Assembly: GCF_938039215.1 (NCBI RefSeq)
Contig: NZ_CALHVI010000059.1
Coordinates: 1 to 21,574, forward strand
Reading direction: 5' to 3'
Source of the DNA: an uncultured Porphyromonas sp.
GTDB taxonomy: Bacteria; Bacteroidota; Bacteroidia; Bacteroidales; Porphyromonadaceae
Length of the DNA stretch: 21,574 nt
The translations under genes were made by a program, and so were the position numbers. The notes under the pieces were generated by a model that worked only from the letters and a program-made list of their open reading frames with translations, made no database searches and had not been told where the DNA came from. Shown one piece after another: positions 15,129-21,574 of this stretch (within the stretch, counting starts at the first letter, position 1; each line of letters opens with the position of its first letter).

Positions 15129-15152
15129 GTATGCTCCTTTGCGTGAGCATAC
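15129..15152 (-). promoter_or_regulatory. Inverted repeat at the hemG start site (operator or leader hairpin)
   Basis: GTATGCTC and GAGCATAC form a perfect 8-bp inverted repeat with an 8-nt centre. It lies between the -7 element and the ATG of hemG, over the expected transcription start. It could be a repressor operator or a hairpin that hinders ribosome binding. Confidence 0.5.
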
Positions 15153-15153
15153 A

Positions 15154-15161
15154 CAAAGATA
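15154..15161 (-). promoter_or_regulatory. Promoter -7 element of the hemG operon
   Basis: The - strand reads TATCTTTG, which fits TAnnTTTG. The start site is expected near 15147, leaving a leader of about 25 nt. The -33 region has no clear TTG. Confidence 0.6.
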
Positions 15162-15234
15162 AGGAATAACACCCCTAGGCCTGACACCCCACTCCTACCC
15201 GCATAGAGAGCGGAGAAGGAGAGCCCCCAAATAA

Positions 15235-15319
15235 AACCTACGGTAGGTCGCCGAAAAAACCTACTGTAGGTCGTCGAGGCGACCCACTGTGGGTCGGTAC
15301 GCCGACCTACAGTAGGTCG
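15235..15319. repeat. Four-unit 23-bp-pitch palindromic array, copy 3
   Basis: Units start at 15235, 15258, 15281 and 15304, with cores AACCTACGGTAGGTC, AACCTACTGTAGGTC, GACCCACTGTGGGTC and GACCTACAGTAGGTC. Units 2, 3 and 4 are perfect or near-perfect odd palindromes. The flanks resemble copy 2: CCCCCAAATAAA before and CGTTTTTTCACCCC after. It lies between the hemG promoter and the recN 3' end. Confidence 0.95.
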
Positions 15320-15390
15320 TTTTTTCACCCCTCCCTGCCTCTTCTCTACTTCGGGTGCAAGGAGGTAGTTTCTACTAGATGCAAACGACG

Positions 15391-15435
15391 ATGCTCCCGC
15401 CCCCTGAAGGCTATTCCTTCAGAAGGCGGGAGCAT
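15391..15435. terminator. Long two-part hairpin past the recN 3' end
   Basis: ATGCTCCCGCC (15391-15401) pairs with GGCGGGAGCAT (15425-15435), and after a 2-by-2 internal loop CTGAAGG (15404-15410) pairs with CCTTCAG (15416-15422) around a 5-nt loop. This gives 18 bp of perfect stem. It is 130 bp past the recN stop on the - strand. T-runs are weak on both sides, so it may be a terminator or a stabilising 3' structure. Confidence 0.55.
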
Positions 15436-15567
15436 AATTATTTGTGCTTAAGAAGTCGGACGTGTCGAGCTTCGTCCTTTCCTCCCTTGCATCGAGGCGG
15501 GATCGTCCTTTCTCTGGGGTACGAAAGAGCTTCGCTCTAGAGATGGGAACGGGTGAATAAGGAGGCT

Positions 15568-17244
15568 TTAGCGGTTGAGCCCCCCAGCGCTCTCTAGAAG
15601 GGCTTGGGCGGCAGCACGTGTGACTTCGGTGAGCTTGCTCCCACTCTGCATCCGAGCGATCTCGTCGATACGCTCCTCGGTCGTGAGGTGGCGGATGTGG
15701 CTACGGGTGCTCTCTTCGCCGTGCTCCTTATAGATATAGAAGTGGTCGGCTCCTGCAGCAGCGATCTGGGGAAGGTGGGTGACAGCTAGCACCTGCATGC
15801 TCTGACCCATACGGCGAAGGATCGTGGCAATGCGCTCGGCCGTCTCGCCCGAGACCCCCGTGTCGATCTCATCGAAGATGATGGTCGGCAGACTCCTTCT
15901 ATCTGCGATGAGCGCCTTGAGCGCCAGCATCAGACGGGATATTTCCCCACCCGAAGCGATGTCAGCGACGGGCTCGGGGGCAATCTCCTTATTTGCCGAG
16001 AAGAGGAAGGTGACGTGGTCAAGGCCCATGAGGCTGGGGCTCGCTAGGGCATCGATCTGAATGAGGAAGCGTACATGAGGCATCCCCAGCTCCTGCAGGG
16101 CTCGGACAAGGGCGGTCTCGATGGCTTGAGCCGCCTCGCTACGCACCTTGCTCAGGGCTTCTCCGAGACGGAGGACTTCCGCCTCTGCATGCTCGACCTC
16201 CTCGGCCAGACGAGCTAGATCTTCGTCTGAAGAATTGATCTTCTCGAGGCGCTCGGCGAGCTCTCCCTTGAGAGCGATGAGCTGGGAGCAACTCTCGAGT
16301 CCGTGCTTGTGGAGCAGGCCTCTCAGTTGGTCTAGACGGGCTTCGACACGGGCGAGGCGCTTGGGGCTGAAGGTTACTTCCTCCGCTTCGCTCGAGAGCG
16401 TCGAGGCAAGGTCTTGGAGCTCGATACGGACACTAGATAGCCGTTCGCCCCACTCTTCAGCAGAGCTGTGATAGCGACGGATGCTCTCCACCGAGCGCAG
16501 GGCAAGGTGTACAGCTTGTAGCGCTCCCCGCTCGTCATCTTCGAGAGCAGAGACGGCACCACCAAGCTCCTCTCGGATCTCTTGGGCATGGGAGAGCTGG
16601 CGCTCTTCTTCCTCGAGGGCTTCTAGTTCGCCCTCCTCGATCTCTGCCTCTTCGAGCTGGTCGAATTGGAATTGTAAGTAGTCCTGCTCCTTGCTCAGGG
16701 CTAGGACCGTAGCCTTTGCCTCTTCGTAGGCTCGCTGTCCCGCTCGTAGACGGCGGTAGGCCTCTTGGTACTCGTGGAGCTGGGGGAGCGAAGCGCTGTA
16801 GAGATCGAGCACAGAGAGCTGGAAGCCCGCATCCCCGAGGAGGAGATTCTTGTGCTGCGAATGGATGTCGATGAGGTATTCGCTCAGTCGCTTCAGTAGC
16901 TGGAGCGAGGCGGGGGTGTCGTTGATGAAGGCACGGCTCTTCCCCTTAGAGGTAATCTCTCGGCGCACGATACATTCCTCCTCATCGCTGTCGATGTCTT
17001 CCTCCTCCAGCATGATCCCCACGGCTGCATCCAGATGGGTGAAGCGTGCTTCGATGATGCAGCGGTCTGCCCCAGGACGAAGGGTAGAGCTGTCGGCTCG
17101 CTGTCCCATCAGTAGGCCGATAGCCCCAAGGATGATGCTCTTCCCTGCCCCCGTCTCCCCGGTGATGACGGAGAAATGAGGCTGGAAGTCAATGGTCAGT
17201 TCGTCGATGAGTACGAAGTTCCGAATACTGAGACTCTGAAGCAT
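15568..17244 (-). CDS. recN: DNA repair protein RecN
   Basis: A 558-residue SMC-like ATPase that gathers broken DNA ends during recombination repair. The Walker A motif is GETGAGKS (29-36), the ABC-type signature is ASGGEISR (430-437), and Walker B is TIIFDEIDTG (454-463, D458/E459), followed by VLAVTHLPQIAA. Between these lies a long charged helical region (about 150-400, rich in Glu, Leu, Arg) that forms the coiled coil. Length and order are normal. It is the last gene of the dnaN operon. The 43 nt before it hold no promoter box I can see. The nearest terminator-like hairpin is at 15391-15435. Confidence 0.96.
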   Translation of the reverse strand: MLQSLSIRNFVLIDELTIDFQPHFSVITGETGAGKSIILGAIGLLMGQRADSSTLRPGADRCIIEARFTHLDAAVGIMLEEEDIDSDEEECIVRREITSKGKSRAFINDTPASLQLLKRLSEYLIDIHSQHKNLLLGDAGFQLSVLDLYSASLPQLHEYQEAYRRLRAGQRAYEEAKATVLALSKEQDYLQFQFDQLEEAEIEEGELEALEEEERQLSHAQEIREELGGAVSALEDDERGALQAVHLALRSVESIRRYHSSAEEWGERLSSVRIELQDLASTLSSEAEEVTFSPKRLARVEARLDQLRGLLHKHGLESCSQLIALKGELAERLEKINSSDEDLARLAEEVEHAEAEVLRLGEALSKVRSEAAQAIETALVRALQELGMPHVRFLIQIDALASPSLMGLDHVTFLFSANKEIAPEPVADIASGGEISRLMLALKALIADRRSLPTIIFDEIDTGVSGETAERIATILRRMGQSMQVLAVTHLPQIAAAGADHFYIYKEHGEESTRSHIRHLTTEERIDEIARMQSGSKLTEVTRAAAQALLESAGGLNR

Positions 17245-17287
17245 GATGCTAAGTGATGGAGGGATGATAAGAGGGAATGCCTACGAC

Positions 17288-18187
17288 CTAGCGTAGTGGT
17301 TGTAGGCGTGTGCTGGCCGTGGGGAAAAGGCTCTGAAGAAGCTCGAAGACCTGCTGCCTCGTCTGCTGAGGAGCTGTGGTGAAGAGCTCCACGATCTCGG
17401 GGAGCTTCGCACTCTCCAGCTCGGAGAGGGAGGGCGACTGGAAGTGATCTTTGTGGAAGGCATGTAGCTCGTGGAGGACTTCGAGGATGACCTTCCTCGC
17501 TTCCTCGGGTGCGTCAGCCATTCGATCAAGACCAAGGCGATGGTAGCGATGCCAGCACTGGCGGTAGACCTCCTCTTCGCTGGAGAGGAAGCGACCCGCC
17601 CGTCGGTAGCGACTGAGACCTCGCTCCGAGCTATCCCAGCCCTTCCAGTCGGGACGACTAGCTGCCGAGGCAACGAGGGCACTCAGACGGGGCTGGATGA
17701 GGCTTCCCCCCAGAGGAGAGAAGCTGTCTAGATCGGTGGCGATGAGGTAGAGAGCATAGTAGGCGACCAGAGCAACGAGGCTATGCCCCAGCTCCGTCTC
17801 GCTGTAGGTGAGCTGGTCACCAGCAAGGTAGCTGAAGCTGACTCCCCGCTCTCTCAGGAGCAGGGTCGTCGTCCTATAGCTGGAGTGGTAGACAGGGCGG
17901 CGGGCGGAGACGACCACCTCTGCCGTGTAGTCGCCTTCTCCCCGATGCTCTAGGAGGATGAGCGTGAAGGTCGCTTCGATACGTTCCTCATCCTGATAGT
18001 GGAGCTCTGTCCAGCGAGTTCGATTGAAGAGATCGGATAGCTGTCTCTGGAGGGTCTCGTAGCGGGTGCGATCGGATTCCCCAAGGGCTTCGGCTCGTAC
18101 CTCCACAGCCACTCGGAGCTCCTCGGCATGGGAGCGCCCACGACCGCAGAGCAGGAGACTGAGGAGCAAGAAGAGACGAAGGCGCAT
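17288..18187 (-). CDS. DUF4835 family exported protein
   Basis: A 299-residue protein with a signal peptide (MRLRLFLLLSLLLCGRGRSHA). It fits the DUF4835 family of Bacteroidota: FNRTRWTELHYQDEERIEATF (about 54-74), RPVYHSSYRTT (about 96-106), VALVAYYALYLIATDLDSFSPLGG (about 137-160), and YHRLGLDRMAD further on. The family is nearly always encoded between coaBC and recN (known order in this phylum). I recall that some databases now attach it to type IX secretion under the name PorD; I cannot verify this here. It is likely periplasmic or membrane-attached. No catalytic motif is visible. It starts 25 nt after coaBC. Confidence 0.82.
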   Translation of the reverse strand: MRLRLFLLLSLLLCGRGRSHAEELRVAVEVRAEALGESDRTRYETLQRQLSDLFNRTRWTELHYQDEERIEATFTLILLEHRGEGDYTAEVVVSARRPVYHSSYRTTTLLLRERGVSFSYLAGDQLTYSETELGHSLVALVAYYALYLIATDLDSFSPLGGSLIQPRLSALVASAASRPDWKGWDSSERGLSRYRRAGRFLSSEEEVYRQCWHRYHRLGLDRMADAPEEARKVILEVLHELHAFHKDHFQSPSLSELESAKLPEIVELFTTAPQQTRQQVFELLQSLFPTASTRLQPLR

Positions 18188-18212
18188 CCGATCACAAGAC
18201 TACGGAGTCCGA

Positions 18213-19418
18213 CTAACCCAGACGCTTGATGATGAAGCTAGCGATGTCGCGCGCTACAGCATCCTTGCTCTTCAGTTCGTAGGCTTCGATGGAGCCTTCT
18301 TGGTCGAAGATGGTGACCTTGTTCGTCTCGTGCCCAAAGCCTGCCCCTGAGTCTTGCAGACTGTTGAGGACAATGGCATCGAAGCCCTTAGCCTGCATCT
18401 TGCGCTTAGCTTCGTCGACACCTGCATTACTCTCTAGGGCAAAGCCTACGAAGAACTGGTCAGGGCGCTTCCTTGCTCCCAGCGTAGCCGCAATGTCGGG
18501 ATTGCGTACCAGCTCGAGGTCAAGCTCGGTCTCGTGCTCCCGCTTGATCTTCTCGGTATGTCTGATACGAGGGCGGTAGTCGGCTACTGCAGCTGCGAAG
18601 ATGGCTATATCTGCTGAGTCGATGACTGCTTCGGTAGCTCGGAGCATCTCTTCTGCGCTCGTCACCCGCTCTATGTGCACTGCTTCGGAGGGCTTCAGTG
18701 CCGAAGGTCCCAGGATAAGGTCTACGTGCGCTCCACGACGAGCCAGCTCATTGGCCAGCGCAATACCCATCCGTCCTGTCGAATGATTGCCGATGAAGCG
18801 AACGGGGTCGATCGCCTCATGGGTAGGCCCTGCGGTGAGCACAACACGCTTACCCTCATAGTCGAGGGTAGAGGAGAAGAACTCTTCAAGCGCAGCGACG
18901 ATCCCTTCGGGCTCCTCCATGCGTCCCTTGCCTACGAGGTGGCTAGCCAGCTCACCCGACTGAGGCTCGATGATGAAGTTACCTCTCTGGGCAAGGAGAT
19001 CCAGATTGTCCGTCGTCGAAGGATGAGCGAACATATCCAGATCCATCGCTGGAGCAACGAAGACAGGTGCCTTCATTGAGAGGTAGGTCGTCAGGAGCAT
19101 GTTGTCGGCGATCCCATGTGCCATCTTCCCGATCGTCGAGGCGGTAGCGGGGGCGATGACCATAGCATCCGCCCAGAGACCTATATCGACGTGGCTATTC
19201 CATGTACCGTCCAGCCCGCTGAAGAACTCACTGACCACGGGGCGGGAGGATAGGGCAGAGAGCGTGATCGGAGTGATGAACTCCTTGCCCGCAGGGGTGA
19301 TGACGATCTGCACCTCTGCACCCTGACGGACGAGTAGACGTGTCAGGACGGCTGCCTTGTAGGCTGCGATACTCCCCGATATGCCGAGGACGATGTGCTT
19401 ATCTCTGAGTACTCCCAT
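18213..19418 (-). CDS. coaBC: Bifunctional CoaBC (phosphopantothenoylcysteine synthetase/decarboxylase)
   Basis: A 401-residue protein that makes 4'-phosphopantetheine from phosphopantothenate and cysteine in two steps of coenzyme A synthesis. The N-terminal CoaC half (about 1-185) is an FMN-dependent decarboxylase with GISGSIAAYK (12-21), the active-site His76 in NSHVDIG, and PAMDLDM (123-129), where many bacteria have PxMNxxM. The C-terminal CoaB half (about 188-401) has AGPTHEAIDPVRFIGNHSTG (196-215), AAAVADYRP (275-283) and KIK (290-292). There is no cysteine in the whole protein, and the CoaC flap reads GELASHLVGKGRM (155-167), with Ser159 where many bacterial enzymes have the catalytic Cys. 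Its start overlaps the exonuclease gene by 20 nt. Confidence 0.94.
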   Translation of the reverse strand: MGVLRDKHIVLGISGSIAAYKAAVLTRLLVRQGAEVQIVITPAGKEFITPITLSALSSRPVVSEFFSGLDGTWNSHVDIGLWADAMVIAPATASTIGKMAHGIADNMLLTTYLSMKAPVFVAPAMDLDMFAHPSTTDNLDLLAQRGNFIIEPQSGELASHLVGKGRMEEPEGIVAALEEFFSSTLDYEGKRVVLTAGPTHEAIDPVRFIGNHSTGRMGIALANELARRGAHVDLILGPSALKPSEAVHIERVTSAEEMLRATEAVIDSADIAIFAAAVADYRPRIRHTEKIKREHETELDLELVRNPDIAATLGARKRPDQFFVGFALESNAGVDEAKRKMQAKGFDAIVLNSLQDSGAGFGHETNKVTIFDQEGSIEAYELKSKDAVARDIASFIIKRLG

Positions 19419-20187
19419 TGCTTTGGCGTGCCTGTTGGTAGAGTCGGGAGAACCATCGCTTGGTCTCCAGAGGGAACTGAGCCCCCATCACCCAGCTGTA
19501 GTAGCCTGAGTCCCGACGGAAGACCTCGGTGACGGGTACTCCCTTGTACTTCCCGAAGTTGATGACGATCTCATCTTGGTCGTTGAAAGCAAGACTACCA
19601 GCGAAGTCCACTCGTCGGCCGTAGCTAGAGAATTCCGCTAGTGCTGCTACATCGTTGGTGAGCTCCTCGGGGTAATGATCCAGCTGTGCCTCCAACACCT
19701 CGAAGGTAGCCCGTGTATCGGCTTCGGCCGAATGGGCATTCTCAAGGGTCTTGGAGCAGTAGAACTTATAGGCGGCCTCCAGTGTACGACGCTCCATCTT
19801 GTGGTAGATGGTCTGCACGTCGATGAAGTGCCGATCATCGAAGTCTACGGGGATGCCCGAGCGGAGGAATTCCTCGACGAGCATGGGCACGTCGAAGCGG
19901 TTGGAGTTGAAGCCTGCGATGTCACAGCCTTCGATCCAGCTGTAGAGGCTACGAGCTACCTGAGCGAAGGTCGGGCAGTCCGCTACATCGGCATCGGTGA
20001 TGCCGTGTACGGCAGTGGCTTCCTTGGGGATGGGCATCTCGGGGTTGATGCGCCGAGTCTTGGTCTCTTGTTCGCCGTCGGGATGTACCTTGAGGATAGA
20101 GATCTCGACGATACGGTCACGAGTGATCTGTACGCCCGTCGTCTCTAGGTCAAAGACGACGATCGGGCGCTGTAGATGGAGCTTCAT
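19399..20187 (-). CDS. DnaQ-like 3'-5' exonuclease (DEDDh)
   Basis: A 262-residue exonuclease of the DNA polymerase III epsilon-like superfamily. The DEDDh residues are visible: D13 and E15 in VFDLETTG, D99 in FNSNRFDVPML, and H152 and D157 in AHSAEADTRA. A C-terminal extension (about 205-250) has FGKYKG (211-216) and GYYSWVMGAQFP, a small domain often attached to Bacteroidota exonucleases of this type. It is encoded between dnaN and coaBC, 27 nt after dnaN, so a link to replication or repair is likely. Whether it is the main proofreading subunit or an accessory exonuclease is not decided by sequence; the tail argues for the latter. Confidence 0.88.
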   Translation of the reverse strand: MKLHLQRPIVVFDLETTGVQITRDRIVEISILKVHPDGEQETKTRRINPEMPIPKEATAVHGITDADVADCPTFAQVARSLYSWIEGCDIAGFNSNRFDVPMLVEEFLRSGIPVDFDDRHFIDVQTIYHKMERRTLEAAYKFYCSKTLENAHSAEADTRATFEVLEAQLDHYPEELTNDVAALAEFSSYGRRVDFAGSLAFNDQDEIVINFGKYKGVPVTEVFRRDSGYYSWVMGAQFPLETKRWFSRLYQQARQSNGSTQR

Positions 20188-20214
20188 GTTCTGTCCGTGA
20201 TAGGGGGCTCTAGG

Positions 20215-21348
20215 CTATTCGCCGAGGAGCTTCATAGGGATGATCAGCGTGCAGATATCGATCCCTTCGTCGGTCGTCAGAGGGGTGATGATGCCCGCAC
20301 GGGTCTGATCGGCTAGGCTGATCTGGATCTGTTCGCTCGAGAGGCTCTGTAGGATGCGCTGGAGGTAATTGAAGTCAAAGCCGATGCGCACACGTGTGCC
20401 AGGCTCCTGACCCGAGCAAGGGATGGTCTCTTCGGCTGCGATCGAGAGGTCGAGGTCTTGGCTCGAGATGCGGATAGCACCGTCGGCGAAGTCGAAGATG
20501 ACGAGGTTGCTCGCACGGTTGGAGAAGATGGCAGCACGCTTGGAGGCGAAGAAGAGCTGATCCTTGTCCACAGTGATGTTGTGGGGCGAAGAGGGAGGGA
20601 TGACCGAATTGTAGTTCGGGAACTTCCCATCCAGTAGGCGAGCCGTCAGCGCACCTCCCTTCATCGTGAAGGTCACGTTCTTCGTGTCGAAGCTGATCTG
20701 TACGGGGTCGGTCTCCTTAGCCAGAAGACCACGCGTTAGGAGCAGAGCGATACGAGCGGGTAGGCAGAAGGCAGCCGCCGCTTCGCTCTTGATGTTGGTG
20801 TCGGTATGGCGAGCTAGGATGCGGCCATCGGAGGCGACGCAGACGAGCTTGTCCTCGAAGAAGTCGAGGTAGACCCCAGTCATCACGGGGCGACGATCGT
20901 CGTCGCTAGCTGCGAAGACCGTACGCTCCAGCCCCTTCAGCAGAGCTTGAGCAGGGACTTCGAGTGTGCGTGCTTCTTCGAGCACAGTGCCTTCAGGATA
21001 GATATCGGCAGCGGTGGTGAGGAAGCTGTAGTGCCCGTTGCTGTAGGTGACGGTAGCCTTCCCTCCATCGACTTCGATCTCGATGGGCTGGTCGGGGAGT
21101 TCCTTGAGGGAGTCAAGGACGATACCAGCACGTACGGCGAAAGCTCCGTCTTCGCCCTGATTATTGACAGCGATGGAGCAAGTCAAGCGGTTGCTGAGGT
21201 CCGAAGCCGTGAGGGTGAGGATGTGCCCCTGCAGCTCGAAAAGGATGTTCTCGAGTACGGGTACAGCCGCCACGCTCTTGCTGGAGATAACCTTCGCGAC
21301 AGCCTGCAGTTGCTGGAGAAGGTCGTTGCTGGTGACAGTAAATTTCAT
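20215..21348 (-). CDS. dnaN: DNA polymerase III sliding clamp (beta subunit)
   Basis: A 377-residue clamp that encircles DNA and tethers the replicative polymerase. It has the three-domain layout and length of bacterial beta clamps: MKFTVTSNDLLQQLQAVAKVI at the start, LTASDLSNRLTCSI in domain 1, RTVFAASDDDRRPVMTGVYLDF in domain 2, and the ICTLIIPMKLLGE end, similar to the conserved M-P-(M/V)-R-L tail. First gene of the - strand operon leading to exonuclease, coaBC, DUF4835 and recN. It is preceded by a good -7 element at 21390-21397. The start ATG at 21348 follows a leader of about 35 nt. Confidence 0.97.
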   Translation of the reverse strand: MKFTVTSNDLLQQLQAVAKVISSKSVAAVPVLENILFELQGHILTLTASDLSNRLTCSIAVNNQGEDGAFAVRAGIVLDSLKELPDQPIEIEVDGGKATVTYSNGHYSFLTTAADIYPEGTVLEEARTLEVPAQALLKGLERTVFAASDDDRRPVMTGVYLDFFEDKLVCVASDGRILARHTDTNIKSEAAAAFCLPARIALLLTRGLLAKETDPVQISFDTKNVTFTMKGGALTARLLDGKFPNYNSVIPPSSPHNITVDKDQLFFASKRAAIFSNRASNLVIFDFADGAIRISSQDLDLSIAAEETIPCSGQEPGTRVRIGFDFNYLQRILQSLSSEQIQISLADQTRAGIITPLTTDEGIDICTLIIPMKLLGE

Positions 21349-21389
21349 AGCGCTATGAGATTCGATGATTCATTGACTTATTAAGTGTA

Positions 21390-21397
21390 CAAATATA
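21390..21397 (-). promoter_or_regulatory. Promoter -7 element of the dnaN-recN operon
   Basis: The - strand reads TATATTTG, a match to TAnnTTTG, in a local AT-rich stretch. The expected start site is near 21383. No clear -33 TTG is present. Confidence 0.6.
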
Positions 21398-21527
21398 ACT
21401 CTTTTAGAGGGGAGTTCAGAGCCTCTGATGAATACCTCCCCAGCGGGAAGGGAGGACTCGCTGGATCAGGCTGTCAGATCGAAAAGGGAGGGGCGATCTG
21501 CTCCCTACTTTGGGGTGGGAAAAAAGA

Positions 21528-21574
21528 ACCCTATGGTAGGTCGCTCTTAGGACCTACTGTGGGTCGGTCGACCG
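21528..21574. repeat. Four-unit palindromic array, copy 4 (cut by the window edge)
   Basis: Units start at 21528 (ACCCTATGGTAGGTC) and 21551 (GACCTACTGTGGGTC), again 23 bp apart, and the window ends at the first base of the expected third unit (21574). The left flank (GGGGTGGGAAAAAAG) resembles the reverse complement of the right flank of copies 2 and 3, so this copy is probably in the opposite orientation. It lies upstream of the dnaN promoter. Confidence 0.85.

Noticed and set aside
15526..15538. Small hairpin near the recN stop (AGAGC-TTC-GCTCT)
   Set aside because: Only 5 bp with a 3-nt loop; too small to call a terminator with a stronger hairpin further on.

Overview
The window looks like a stretch of chromosome from a Bacteroidota (Bacteroidetes) bacterium, most likely Porphyromonadaceae/Porphyromonas-like. 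The grounds are the gene order dnaN - DnaQ-like exonuclease - coaBC - DUF4835 - recN, the fused alpha/beta 2-oxo acid dehydrogenase E1, a DUF3575-like outer-membrane barrel, a tRNA without encoded CCA, and promoters of the Bacteroidota type (TAnnTTTG at -7). Coding regions are rich in G+C. No phage, integrase, transposase or CRISPR array is visible, so this is mostly core genome. The unusual content lies between the genes.

Layout from left to right. Bases 1-49 are the 3' end of a 5S rRNA, i.e. the end of an rRNA operon on the + strand, with its terminator. A 1.3 kb gene-free tract follows. It holds a degenerate tandem repeat of hairpins with an exact 92-bp pitch (about 105-515) and one copy of a palindromic array (655-739). 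On the - strand, a secreted TPR protein and an AddB-like PD-(D/E)XK nuclease form a two-gene operon (5251-1355). A divergent promoter region with G-rich tracts and 23-bp-pitch repeats separates it from a + strand operon: lpdA (E3), lipoyl E2, fused E1 and a diverged flavodoxin (5716-10988). This operon makes a complete 2-oxo acid dehydrogenase complex plus a possible electron carrier. Next come a beta-barrel membrane protein (11337-12125) and a lone tRNA with anticodon CAT that has its own promoter and terminator. Two - strand operons follow: hemG-CDF transporter-folB (15122-12414) and dnaN-exonuclease-coaBC-DUF4835-recN (21348-15568). The second covers the replication clamp, proofreading-type exonuclease, coenzyme A synthesis, an exported protein and recombination repair.

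The most striking feature is a dispersed family of intergenic elements. Each has exactly four copies of a 15-nt odd palindrome (consensus RACCYAYNGTRGGTY), set at exactly 23 bp. Three copies are complete (655-739, 11101-11185, 15235-15319), each 85 bp long, and one runs off the right edge (21528-21574). Two copies share flanks with an A-rich left side and a T-run on the right, so they could act as bidirectional terminators, protein-binding arrays or non-autonomous mobile repeats. A second, different four-unit array with the same 23-bp pitch lies at 5402-5489, and the 92-bp repeat after the rRNA operon equals 4 x 23. The three may share one origin.
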